DNA of 48,714 nt from Gordonia malaquae NBRC 108250 (GTDB taxonomy: Bacteria; Actinomycetota; Actinomycetes; Mycobacteriales; Mycobacteriaceae): positions 1 through 48,714 of the forward strand of contig NZ_BAOP01000035.1 of NCBI RefSeq assembly GCF_000344135.1, read 5' to 3'. Under the pieces are notes generated by a model. That model had not been told where the DNA came from, did not search any database, and worked only from the letters and a program-made list of their open reading frames with translations. Shown in pieces: positions 24,676 through 32,614 of this stretch. Each line of letters begins with the position of its first letter. Within the stretch, counting starts at the first letter, position 1. A program made the translations under genes and the position numbers.

Positions 24676-25845
24676 ATGGCCGACATCGTTCTGGACAACG
24701 TTTCCAAGCAGTACCCGGACGGCTCGATCGCCGTGCACGGCATCGACCTGCAGATCAACGACGGCGAGTTCATCATCCTGGTGGGACCGTCAGGTTGCGG
24801 GAAGTCGACGACGCTCAACATGATCGCCGGTCTCGAGGACATCACCGGCGGTGAGCTCCGCATCGGCGGGCAGCGGATGAACGAGACCGCCCCGAAAGAC
24901 CGAGACATCGCGATGGTGTTCCAGAGCTACGCGCTGTACCCGCACCTCACCGTGCGCGGCAACATCGCGTTCCCGCTGACGCTGGCGAAGGCGCCGAAGG
25001 AGGAGATCGACGCCAAGGTGAACGAGGCGGCACGAATCCTAGACCTCACCGAGTTCCTCGACAAGAAGCCGGGCAACCTGTCCGGCGGCCAGCGGCAGCG
25101 CGTCGCGATGGGCCGTGCCATCGTGCGATCGCCGAAGGCGTTTCTCATGGACGAGCCGCTGTCGAACCTCGACGCGAAGCTGCGCGTGCAGATGCGCACC
25201 GAGATCGCGAGTCTGCAGGCCCGACTCGGCACGACCACCGTGTATGTGACACACGATCAGACCGAGGCCATGACCCTCGGTGACCGCGTCGTCGTCATGA
25301 GCAACGGCTACGTCCAGCAGGTCGGTGCTCCTCAGGAGCTGTACGACCGTCCCGCGAACCTGTTCGTCGCAGGCTTCATCGGTTCGCCCGCGATGAACTT
25401 CATCCCGGGTCGGCTGTCGGGCACCGGTGCCGACACCGCCATCGGACGCATCGAACTGCCTGATCACGCTGAAGTGACTGCGCGTGCGCGACAGGCGGGC
25501 AGTAACGGTGAAGTGCTCCTCGGCATTCGTCCGGAGCATCTCGTCGACGCCAGCCTCACCCATCCCGCCGAACTGGCGAACTTCCTTCCGTTCGACATCA
25601 CTGTCGACCTGGTGGAATCGATGGGCTCGGACAAGTACGTGTACTTCAGCCTGAACGCTCCGGACACGGCGAACGCCGTCCTGTCGCAACTGGCCGAAGA
25701 ACTCGGTTCGACGACGGCCGGTGGACAGAAGGTCGCACGTCTTGCGCCGTACACGCAGGCGGTTCGCGGCGGCGCTCTGCGCCTCGCCCTGAACATCGAA
25801 CGACTCCACGTGTTCGACACGGCGAGCGGCGTGACCCTCCGCTGA
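24676..25845 (+). CDS. sugC: Sugar ABC transporter ATPase SugC
   Basis: 389 residues, ATG three bases after sugB. ATPase domain: Walker A GPSGCGKST (37-45), Q-loop FQSYALYP, signature LSGGQ (135-139), Walker B FLMDEP (157-162), switch HDQTEAM. The C-terminal regulatory TOBE/OB region (~240-380) includes LLGIRPEH. This is the MalK/UgpC class that powers sugar uptake. It is the last gene of the lpqY operon. Paired hairpins at 25848-25883 follow and may end the transcript. Confidence 0.95.
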   Translation: MADIVLDNVSKQYPDGSIAVHGIDLQINDGEFIILVGPSGCGKSTTLNMIAGLEDITGGELRIGGQRMNETAPKDRDIAMVFQSYALYPHLTVRGNIAFPLTLAKAPKEEIDAKVNEAARILDLTEFLDKKPGNLSGGQRQRVAMGRAIVRSPKAFLMDEPLSNLDAKLRVQMRTEIASLQARLGTTTVYVTHDQTEAMTLGDRVVVMSNGYVQQVGAPQELYDRPANLFVAGFIGSPAMNFIPGRLSGTGADTAIGRIELPDHAEVTARARQAGSNGEVLLGIRPEHLVDASLTHPAELANFLPFDITVDLVESMGSDKYVYFSLNAPDTANAVLSQLAEELGSTTAGGQKVARLAPYTQAVRGGALRLALNIERLHVFDTASGVTLR

Positions 25846-25847
25846 TC

Positions 25848-25883
25848 CCGAAATCTTTCGGTTCCTCGAGCGCAGTCGAGAGG
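25848..25883 (+). terminator. Hairpin pair after sugC, includes repeat element
   Basis: CCGAAA-TC-TTTCGG (25848-25861) is followed at once by an element containing CTCGA-GCGCAG-TCGAG (25864-25883). Transcription end for lpqY-sugABC is likely, but there is no clear T-run. The reverse complement of the second part (CTCGACTGCGCTCGAGG) nearly matches 32504-32521. Confidence 0.4.
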
Positions 25884-25912
25884 CCTCGCCCCACCCGTGA
25901 TTCACTGGTGGG

Positions 25913-26503
25913 GTGAGTTCTTCTTCGGGGTCGGTCGCCGATCGGGTGGTGGCGCACGTGTCCAGCAGTGTCGGTTCGGAACCGCAACGGGCGTCGGTCA
26001 CCTTCCTCGGCGTCGAGCCGATCGATGTTCTCCGTTTTGTCGACGGCGAAGACCTGGTTTTCGTGACTGTCGGTTGTTCTCGCCATCCGATGCACGATCC
26101 GAACGACTTCGCGCCTGATCCAGTCCGAGGACCGAGGGCGGAGGCGATCGTCCGAATGAACGCGGTGTCGGCGCTTCCCGGCCTCCACAAGTCTCTTGCC
26201 ATGCTCGCGGCGGCGCCTGCCGTCGAAGGGCTGATTCTGGCCGAGGATTCGCTCGTCGACCTGCAGGAACCGCTGTGGGCGGGAGCGATTTGCTCCGCAT
26301 TCCTCCTGACCGCCGACGATGTGATCGCCGACCTCCCGCTCGACGACCCCGCCGAACCGGTCCACTTCCTGCGCGCTGTTCCGATCACGGCGAACGAAGC
26401 GGCATGGGTCCGTCTCAAGGGCGCGGATGCTCTGCGAGACGCCTGGGCGGAAGCGGGGGTCGACATCGCCGACCCCACCCGCTCCGCCGTCACTCCGTCC
26501 TGA
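25913..26503 (+). CDS. Suppressor-of-fused (SUFU) domain protein
   Basis: 196 residues from GTG 25913. The fold resembles bacterial SUFU-like proteins: RASVTFLGVEPIDVLRFV, VFVTVGCSRHPMHDP, PLWAGAICSAFLLTADDV, VHFLRAVPITANEAAWVRLKGADAL. There is no signal peptide. Bacterial SUFU proteins often act as immunity-like or binding modules, but no toxin is nearby. Here it stands alone after sugC and converges with corA. Function unknown. Confidence 0.78.
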   Translation: MSSSSGSVADRVVAHVSSSVGSEPQRASVTFLGVEPIDVLRFVDGEDLVFVTVGCSRHPMHDPNDFAPDPVRGPRAEAIVRMNAVSALPGLHKSLAMLAAAPAVEGLILAEDSLVDLQEPLWAGAICSAFLLTADDVIADLPLDDPAEPVHFLRAVPITANEAAWVRLKGADALRDAWAEAGVDIADPTRSAVTPS

Positions 26504-26527
26504 CACCCGTCCTAGACGACCTGGCAG

Positions 26528-26575
26528 AAAAGTAACACCGGGGTGCGTTTCGTACACCACCCTTATGTGACTTTT
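26528..26575. terminator. Bidirectional terminator-like hairpin between convergent genes
   Basis: AAAAGT (26528-26533) pairs with ACTTTT (26570-26575). Inner imperfect pairing joins ACA/TGT and GGGTG with CACCACCC. T-runs follow the stem on both strands, as expected for one element that ends both the SUFU gene (plus) and corA (minus). Confidence 0.5.
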
Positions 26576-26622
26576 GCGGCACAACGTTCATACCGCGGTG
26601 GCAAGGGCCTGGTCGGCGTGAG

Positions 26623-27747
26623 TCAGAGCCAGTGGCTCTTGCGGAGAAGGCGCCAGACGAAGATGCAGACGGTGACGATGAACAGCAGGACGATCGGGTA
26701 GCTGTACTCCCAATGCAGCTCCGGCATGAAGTCGAAGTTCATGCCGTAGATGCCTGCGACGGCGGTGGGGACCGCGGCGATCGCCGCCCACGACGAGATC
26801 TTGCGCATGTCGCTGTTCTGCTGGATGCCGACCTTCGTGGCGGCGGCGTTGAGCAGCGTGGTGAGGCGCTCGTCGTACTCGGCGATCAGGTCGGTCGCGG
26901 TGGTGAGGTGATCGGCCACGTCGCGGAAATGACGTCGGATCTCCTTCTCGTCCGACGACAGGTTGTTCTGCTCGAACCGGATCGGGGATACGTCGAGAGT
27001 GTCCTTGTGCCCGGACAGTCTCGCCATCGGAATCCCCAACGGAAACACCGCCCGACGGAGCTCGAGCACCTCGCGCTTGAACAGGTAGACGACGTTGATG
27101 TCCAGATTGTTGGCCGATGACGAGAACACCCGCTCCTCGATCTCGTCGACGTCCGACTCCATCTCCGAGGCGACTGCGAGGTAACTGTCGACCACCCGGT
27201 CGGCCACAGCGTGGACGACGGCGGCCGGGCCGAGCTTCAGATGGTCCGGCTGATGCTCGAGGCGTTGTCGGACGCCGGTGAGATGCGTGTGATCGCCGTG
27301 GCGGACGGTGATGACGAAGTCGCGGCTCGCGAGCACCATGATCTCGCCGGACTCGACGATGTCGTTCGCCACCTCGATGGATTCGTGCTCCACGTAGCTG
27401 ATCGAGCGCAACACCAGGAAGACGGTGTCGTCGTACAACTCGAGCTTGGGGCGCTGATGTGCGTGGACGGCGTCCTCGACCATGAGCGGGTGCAGTCCGA
27501 ACGCTTCGGCGACATCGTTCATCTGGCGCTCGTCCGGCTCGTGCAGACCGAGCCACACGAAGCCCTTGCCTGCTTCGCGCACCACGGACAGGGCGTGACG
27601 GAAGTCCTGCGAACAGTCCTGCCGGACACCGTCGACGTAGACGCCGCAGTCGACGACCGCGCGCGCAGCAGGGACTGGCGGCGTCACCGGCCCGGGCCGT
27701 CCCGGACCCCGACTGCCGGGCTGCAACATACGAGGCATCGAAGGCAC
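26623..27747 (-). CDS. corA: CorA family magnesium/cobalt channel
   Basis: 374 residues at the GTG of 27747; ATG at 27738 or 27729 would serve as well. A large N-terminal cytosolic funnel domain precedes two C-terminal membrane helices. The family signature YGMNF (334-338) closes the first helix, with MPEL in the short outer loop. The C-terminus is basic (RLLRKSHWL). It conducts Mg2+ (also Co2+ or Ni2+) as a pentamer. It corresponds to Rv1239c after sugC. It lies divergent from marC. Confidence 0.92.
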   Translation of the reverse strand: MPSMPRMLQPGSRGPGRPGPVTPPVPAARAVVDCGVYVDGVRQDCSQDFRHALSVVREAGKGFVWLGLHEPDERQMNDVAEAFGLHPLMVEDAVHAHQRPKLELYDDTVFLVLRSISYVEHESIEVANDIVESGEIMVLASRDFVITVRHGDHTHLTGVRQRLEHQPDHLKLGPAAVVHAVADRVVDSYLAVASEMESDVDEIEERVFSSSANNLDINVVYLFKREVLELRRAVFPLGIPMARLSGHKDTLDVSPIRFEQNNLSSDEKEIRRHFRDVADHLTTATDLIAEYDERLTTLLNAAATKVGIQQNSDMRKISSWAAIAAVPTAVAGIYGMNFDFMPELHWEYSYPIVLLFIVTVCIFVWRLLRKSHWL

Positions 27748-27796
27748 TCGGGTGATGATACCGACGCGAGGTGCTCTTCGCCTTTACACTCAGTCA

Positions 27797-28411
27797 GTGT
27801 TCGATGTCTCTGTTTACACCGCTACGGCGATCACTCTGATCGTCATCATGGACCCGCCGGGTCAGGTCCCCGTGTTCCTGTCGCTGGTCGGCAGGCGGGA
27901 CGAGGCGTACCGGCGGCGGGCGGCCTGGCAGGCGCCGCTGGTGTCGCTGTTCGTGGTGTCGGTGTTCGCCGTCGGCGGCAAGGCCATCCTGGGCTACCTC
28001 CACATCGGGATCCCCGCGCTGCAGGGAGCGGGCGGACTGCTTCTGCTGCTCGTCGCGCTTCAGCTTCTGACCGGCACCGGCGAACCGCCGACCGGAAAAG
28101 CGACCGAGGACGTCAACGTCGCGATCGTTCCGCTGGGAACTCCGTTGCTCGCGGGTCCGGGCACCATCGCGGCGGTGATCGTCGCGGTGAGTGAAGGGCA
28201 CGGCGACGCCGGGGCATACCTCGCGATCGCCGCAGCCATCGTCACCGCGCACGCGGTGGTGTGCCTGGCGTTGCTCTACTCGACGACGGTGGTCCGAGTC
28301 CTCAAGATCAGCGGCATCACGCTCCTCGCGAAGATCGCAGGTCTCCTGCTTGCGGCCATCGCCGTCCAACTGATCGCGACGTCGGTGATCGGCTTCGCCG
28401 CCACCGGGTGA
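27797..28411 (+). CDS. MarC family membrane protein
   Basis: 204 residues from GTG 27797; upstream codons to 27752 were rejected because the first helix begins right after this GTG. About six membrane helices, with the MarC blocks LIVIMDPPGQVPVFLSL, GGLLLLLVALQLLTG and PLGTPLLAGPGTIAAVIV. Despite its name the family is not proven to give multidrug resistance; its role is unknown. It sits between divergent corA and an osmolyte-binding lipoprotein gene 22 bases downstream. Confidence 0.88.
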   Translation: MFDVSVYTATAITLIVIMDPPGQVPVFLSLVGRRDEAYRRRAAWQAPLVSLFVVSVFAVGGKAILGYLHIGIPALQGAGGLLLLLVALQLLTGTGEPPTGKATEDVNVAIVPLGTPLLAGPGTIAAVIVAVSEGHGDAGAYLAIAAAIVTAHAVVCLALLYSTTVVRVLKISGITLLAKIAGLLLAAIAVQLIATSVIGFAATG

Positions 28412-28433
28412 ACGTCGACTAACGTTGGCTGCG

Positions 28434-29297
28434 ATGCGCACTCAACGACGAATCCTGACGGCTCTCCTGTCGAGCGTTCTCGCAGCCGTCCTGCTCACCG
28501 CGTGCTCCGATGAGGAGACAGCGTTTGTCGTCGGGCACGACGGAACTCCGGAGATGCAGGTCGCGGCGGCGGTGTACGCCGGTGCACTCGCTCGGACCGG
28601 CGTCGCGGTGGACTCCCGCGACCGAGGAGAGTCGCAGCCGCGGCTCCTCGACGCCGTCGCATCGGGCGACCTCGGCCTTTTCCCCGCATTCACCGGCAGC
28701 CTCCTGGAAGAACTGACTCCGAAGCCGACCGCGGTGACGTCGGAGGACGTGCTCGCCGATGTGAACCGATCACTTCCACAGCAGGTGTCCATCGGCGACC
28801 CGGCACTGGTGAGCAACCGATGGCAGGTGCTCGCGCGGACTGACGACATCGAACGCCGGGGAGTGAAAGACCTTGCCGATTGTGGTCGTTTCGGCCGTGA
28901 AGACGCGGCACTGGTGGTGACGGCCAACCCGCCGGTCTCGGTGCGGGAGGCCGTCGCGCCTTGTCACACGTTGGCGGTGGCTTCCGTCGGCTCCGCGGAC
29001 GAATTGGTGGCCAAGGTGCGGGCGGGCGGTGCGTTCGGTCTGACGACGGCCATCGACCTCGCCACCGTGGAGGACCTCACCGACGTGCAGGCGATTCCCT
29101 CGAAGGGCGCCCCGATCGCACAGGATCTCGTACCGGTGTTCGCGAGTGGTCTTCTGGGGAAGCCACAGCTCAAAGCGCTGAGCAGAGTGGCCGGTGAACT
29201 GACGACCGCGGACCTCGCGCAGATGGTGCGCGAGGTCCGCGGTGGATCGTCTCCGCGTGCGGTCGCCGGCCAATGGCTGGCGACGCACAGCGTGTGA
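28434..29297 (+). CDS. OpuAC/OsmF-type osmolyte-binding lipoprotein
   Basis: 287 residues from ATG 28434. Signal peptide with lipobox LTAC (Cys24). The mature domain resembles glycine-betaine/choline-type binding proteins (OpuAC, SBP type 2): ASGDLGLFPAFTGSLLEEL, PALVSNRWQVLART, AGGAFGLTTAIDLA. It is shorter and more divergent than typical OpuC. No permease or ATPase for an osmolyte importer is next to it, so it must work with a distant system or has another job. It probably shares a transcript with marC. Confidence 0.8.
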   Translation: MRTQRRILTALLSSVLAAVLLTACSDEETAFVVGHDGTPEMQVAAAVYAGALARTGVAVDSRDRGESQPRLLDAVASGDLGLFPAFTGSLLEELTPKPTAVTSEDVLADVNRSLPQQVSIGDPALVSNRWQVLARTDDIERRGVKDLADCGRFGREDAALVVTANPPVSVREAVAPCHTLAVASVGSADELVAKVRAGGAFGLTTAIDLATVEDLTDVQAIPSKGAPIAQDLVPVFASGLLGKPQLKALSRVAGELTTADLAQMVREVRGGSSPRAVAGQWLATHSV

Positions 29298-29300
29298 TTT

Positions 29301-30134
29301 CTACTTCGTGAGCTTGGCCAGGCCCCAGCCGGTGAGCCGGGCGCTGATGCCCTGGTACTTCGAGGCGACCAGTCGAACGCTCAAGTCGAGGATCTTGGCG
29401 TCGGCGCCGACGAGCACACGGGCCTGATTGCGCTCGACACCCTTGATGATGACCGCCGCGGCCTTCTCCGACGTCATGCGCGCGAGATACTTGTCGAACA
29501 GTTCCGCGGTGGCCTTCTGATCGTGGTCGCCCGACGTGGTCGCGTTGCGGGCGATCGCCGTCTTGATGCCGCCCGGGTGCACACAGGTCACCTTGACCGG
29601 GTGCTTCGCGATGATCATCTCCTGGTTGAGCGCCTCGGTGAAGCCGCGAACCGCGAACTTCGCCGAGTTGTAGGCAGCCTGACCGGGTTCGGACAGCAGA
29701 CCGAAGAGCGACGACGTGTTGACGATGTGGCCGTCGCCCGACGCGATGATGTAGGGCAGGAACGCCTTGGTGCCGTTGACGACGCCCCAGTAGTCGATGT
29801 CCATGACACGCTCGATGTCCTTGAACTCCGTGTGCTCCACCTCGCCGTGATGGGCGATGCCTGCGTTGTTGAAGATGACGTTCACGGTGCCGAAGTGTGC
29901 GGCGACCGTGTCGGCGTAGGTGAGGACCGCTTCGCGCTCGGCGACGTTCAGGAGCTGCGAGTGCACCTCGGCGCCCGCGTCCTTGACGAGACGCTCGGTC
30001 TCGGCGAGTCCGGCGGGGTCGACGTCGGAGATGGCGATCTTGGCGCCGCGCTTGGCGAGCTGCACGGCCAGGTCGCGGCCCATGCCCGATCCTGCGCCGG
30101 TGATGACGATGACCTTGTTGCGGAAGTCTTTCAC
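29301..30134 (-). CDS. Short-chain dehydrogenase/reductase
   Basis: 277 residues from GTG 30134; longer frames to 30347 overlap the monooxygenase. Classical SDR: cofactor motif TGAGSGMG (12-19), NNAG (89-92), a catalytic Ser in NTSS (139-142) and Y155/K159 in YNSAK. Asp37 after the second strand (ISDVD) favours NAD(H). It follows the FAD monooxygenase by 35 bases and is probably cotranscribed. Together they may oxidise a ketone or alcohol substrate. The pairing resembles mymA-type loci of mycobacteria; the substrate is unknown. Confidence 0.88.
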   Translation of the reverse strand: MKDFRNKVIVITGAGSGMGRDLAVQLAKRGAKIAISDVDPAGLAETERLVKDAGAEVHSQLLNVAEREAVLTYADTVAAHFGTVNVIFNNAGIAHHGEVEHTEFKDIERVMDIDYWGVVNGTKAFLPYIIASGDGHIVNTSSLFGLLSEPGQAAYNSAKFAVRGFTEALNQEMIIAKHPVKVTCVHPGGIKTAIARNATTSGDHDQKATAELFDKYLARMTSEKAAAVIIKGVERNQARVLVGADAKILDLSVRLVASKYQGISARLTGWGLAKLTK

Positions 30135-30169
30135 TGATGTCTCGATTCGAGTCGTAGGAAGTAGGTCGG

Positions 30170-31687
30170 TCAGGCGCCGGTCGCGGCGGCCTCGGCGGTC
30201 TCGACGCGCGGAGCCGACGTCACGTCGTACGCCGCGATGTCGAACTCGCGGGTCTTGTTCCGGAAGGTGAACGTGAAGCCCGGCCACAGCGAGGTGACGT
30301 TGCCGTTGACGTCCTTGTACCAGGATGCGCAGCCGCCGTTGACCCACACGCTGGTGCGCATGGTCTTCTGCAGATCGGCGTTGTACCGGTCCTGTGCCTC
30401 CTTCTTGACGTCGGTGCGGATGACGCCCGCGGCCGTCGTCTTGCGGACGTAGTCGACGAGGTAATTGAGCTGCGACTCGATCATGTAGACCATCGAGGTG
30501 TGGCCGAGGCCGGTCGACGGTCCGACCAACAGCATCAGGTTGGGGAAGCCGTGGACGAACGACCCCTTGTAGCCCTGCATGCCGTCCTTCTCCCAGACCT
30601 GCGCGAGGCTCTTGCCGCCGACACCGCGGATGGTGGCGAAAGCGGGGGAGTCGGTGACGTGGAATCCGGTGGCGACCACGATCACGTCGACGTCGCGGAC
30701 GGTGCCGTCTTTCGTGACGATGCCGGTCTTGGTGACCTTGTCGATCCCGTCGGTGACGAGGCTGACGTTCGGCCGGTCGAGCGTCGGGTACCAGTCGTTC
30801 GACTTCAGGATCCGCTTGCAGCCGACGGCGAACTCCGGCGTGACCGCTTCACGGAGCTTCGGGTCGCGGATGCCGCGGAAGATGTTGCCCTTGCAGATCA
30901 ACTCGACGGGCTTGAGGGCCTTCGGCGCCCACGTCATGCCTGCGGCGACGGTCTCGCTCGCGGTGTAGATGGTGCCGCGGATGGCCGACTGCAGGCCGGG
31001 GACGTTCTTGAACGCCCAGTTCTCGACGGGCAGATACGGGCGCTCATTGCGGGGGATGATCCACGGCGCGGTGCGCTGGTACACGTCGAGCTGCCCAGCG
31101 ATCTTGCCGAGCTGGGGGACCACCTGGATGGCCGACGCGCCGGTGCCGATGACGGCGATGCGCTTGCCCGCGAAGTCGTAGTCCTCGTCCCACTGCGCGG
31201 TGTGGACGATCTTGCCGCCGAAGCTCTTGAGGCCGTCGATGTCGGGGAGGTTGGGCTCGCACAGCGGGCCGATGCCGCCGACCATGGTGCGTGCGCGGAC
31301 GGTGATCTTCTTGCCGTTGCGCTTGCCCTGGATGATCCAGCGCGCTTCGTCCTCGTTCCAATCGGCGCCCGTGACGTCGGTTCCGAACCAGGCCTTGTCG
31401 GCGATCTTGTGCTCGTCGGCGACCGCGTTGATGTAGCGGTGGATCTCCGGCTGGTGCGAGTACGACCGCGTCCAGCCGGGGTTCTGGGCGAACGAGTACG
31501 AGTACAGGTGCGACGGCACGTCGCAGGCGGCGCCGGGGTACACGTTGTCGCGCCACGTTCCGCCGAAGTCGCTGCCGCGGTCGAGGACCACGTAGTCGTC
31601 GGAGCCGGCCTGCGCGAGCTTGATCGCTGCACCGAGGCCGGAGAAGCCTGCGCCGACGATCGCGATCTCTACATCATGCGTTGTCAT
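30170..31687 (-). CDS. FAD-dependent Baeyer-Villiger-type monooxygenase
   Basis: 505 residues from ATG 31687. FAD motif GAGFSG (12-17), the NADPH motif GTGASA (181-186), and between them the Baeyer-Villiger fingerprint FxGxxxHxxxW (F156, G158, H162, W166). It should use NADPH and O2 to insert oxygen into a ketone or oxidise a heteroatom. It is first in a two-gene unit with the SDR and divergent from a TetR regulator. The 79-base gap holds two copies of a TetR-like operator. Substrate unknown. Confidence 0.92.
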   Translation of the reverse strand: MTTHDVEIAIVGAGFSGLGAAIKLAQAGSDDYVVLDRGSDFGGTWRDNVYPGAACDVPSHLYSYSFAQNPGWTRSYSHQPEIHRYINAVADEHKIADKAWFGTDVTGADWNEDEARWIIQGKRNGKKITVRARTMVGGIGPLCEPNLPDIDGLKSFGGKIVHTAQWDEDYDFAGKRIAVIGTGASAIQVVPQLGKIAGQLDVYQRTAPWIIPRNERPYLPVENWAFKNVPGLQSAIRGTIYTASETVAAGMTWAPKALKPVELICKGNIFRGIRDPKLREAVTPEFAVGCKRILKSNDWYPTLDRPNVSLVTDGIDKVTKTGIVTKDGTVRDVDVIVVATGFHVTDSPAFATIRGVGGKSLAQVWEKDGMQGYKGSFVHGFPNLMLLVGPSTGLGHTSMVYMIESQLNYLVDYVRKTTAAGVIRTDVKKEAQDRYNADLQKTMRTSVWVNGGCASWYKDVNGNVTSLWPGFTFTFRNKTREFDIAAYDVTSAPRVETAEAAATGA

Positions 31688-31708
31688 GGTCACCACCATA
31701 GGGCGGTG

Positions 31709-31745
31709 TTGAATCGGAGTCAATAGCCAATTGAATCTTGGTCAA
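31709..31745. promoter_or_regulatory. Two tandem TTGAATCNNNGTCAA operators
   Basis: Copies at 31709-31723 and 31731-31745 share TTGAATC and GTCAA with three free bases between. Each is an imperfect palindrome (TTGA...TCAA). They are 22 bases apart, two helical turns, so two repressor dimers would bind the same face. They lie between the divergent monooxygenase and TetR genes and should control both. Confidence 0.65.
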
Positions 31746-31766
31746 CAGTCGCCTAGGGTCGAGGGC

Positions 31767-32369
31767 ATGACCGCATCGAGGACACGTATGAGCCCGGACG
31801 CCCGGCGTCGTCAGTTCATCGATCTCGGCGTTCAGATGGCACGCGAGCAACCGTTGGACACGGTCACGATCGAGGCAGTCGCCGATGCGGCAGGCGTGTC
31901 GAAAGGCCTGCTCTTCCACTATTTCGAGTCGAAGGCAGACTTCCATCTCGCGGTGGTTCGCGAACAGGCGCAGGAGATGATCGACCGCACCGCGCCACGC
32001 GAAGACCTGACCGATCCGATCGAGATGCTCCAAGCGTCGGTCACCGCGTACGTCGACTACGTCACCGACATCGGCCAGGGTTTCATCGGTGTCATCCGCG
32101 GGTCGGGCAACTCGATCGCAGGCATCCGGGACGTCGCCGAGAGCACACGCCAGGTGATGTCCGAGCGGATTCTGACCCACGCTCCGGCCCTGGGCATCGA
32201 GCGGACTCCGGCGATCGAACTTGCCGTCGCAGGCTGGATCGCCTACGTCGAGGAGATGCTCGTCCGCTGGCTTGCCGACCCCGTCGTCGACCGCGAGACG
32301 CTGATCGCGATGTTCGTCGGAGCGCTGCCTGCCCTCGCCGGCATGACCGCGATGGTGGCGTCGGCCTAG
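31767..32369 (+). CDS. TetR family regulator of the monooxygenase/SDR pair
   Basis: 200 residues from ATG 31767, with GGTCGAGGG upstream. The N-terminal helix-turn-helix is at ~32-56 (VTIEAVADAAGVSKGLLFHYFESKADF). The C-terminal ligand domain resembles TetR_C proteins with GFIGVIRGSGNSIAGIR. It likely represses itself and the divergent monooxygenase-SDR unit through the paired operators 22 bases upstream. The ligand is presumably the pathway substrate, which is unknown. Confidence 0.88.
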   Translation: MTASRTRMSPDARRRQFIDLGVQMAREQPLDTVTIEAVADAAGVSKGLLFHYFESKADFHLAVVREQAQEMIDRTAPREDLTDPIEMLQASVTAYVDYVTDIGQGFIGVIRGSGNSIAGIRDVAESTRQVMSERILTHAPALGIERTPAIELAVAGWIAYVEEMLVRWLADPVVDRETLIAMFVGALPALAGMTAMVASA

Positions 32370-32471
32370 GCCTGCTTCATCTCGCCCCACCTGCCTCAAC
32401 TGCACTCACCTGCCTGAGCGCAGGCAGGTAGGACGCAATGAAGCAGGTAGGAGCGAGCTGAGGCAGGTAGG
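32370..32471. repeat. Five-copy AGGCAGGT repeat cluster with nested palindromes
   Basis: Two copies point one way (ACCTGCCT in 32388-32396 and 32407-32415). Three point the other (AGGCAGGTAGG from 32422, AAGCAGGTAGG from 32441, AGGCAGGTAGG from 32461). Steps are 19, 15, 19 and 20 bases. ACCTGCCTG-AGCG-CAGGCAGGT (32408-32429) forms a 9-bp hairpin, and CCTGCTTCAT pairs with ATGAAGCAGG. It lies between convergent tetR and kgd. Purpose unknown: multi-site binding, or a repeat family. Confidence 0.7.
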
Positions 32472-32501
32472 TGCCGCATGAGACTGCGGTGCGTCGGTGC
32501 G

Positions 32502-32556
32502 CCCCTCGACTGCGCTCGGGGATCAGAGGGGAGCGCTCGGGGACCTGAGGGGAGCG
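32502..32556. repeat. Intergenic repeat with GAGGGGAGCG duplication
   Basis: CCCCTCGACTGCGCTCGGGG (32502-32521) can fold on itself and nearly matches the reverse complement of 25864-25883. GAGGGGAGCG follows twice, at 32526-32535 and 32547-32556, 21 bases apart. This fills the rest of the gap before the kgd terminator. Confidence 0.5.
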
Positions 32557-32566
32557 TCGGAAACGA

Positions 32567-32602
32567 CAACGCCCGACCCGTCGAGAGACGGGTCGGGCGT
32601 TG
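32567..32602 (-). terminator. Terminator hairpin of kgd (16-bp perfect stem)
   Basis: Arms 32567-32582 and 32587-32602 pair perfectly across 16 bases. The loop reads TCTC on the kgd strand (GAGA on plus). The hairpin begins 12 bases beyond the kgd stop. The following minus-strand sequence (TCGTTTCC) is only weakly T-rich. Confidence 0.75.
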
Positions 32603-32614
32603 GGTCGATCAGGC

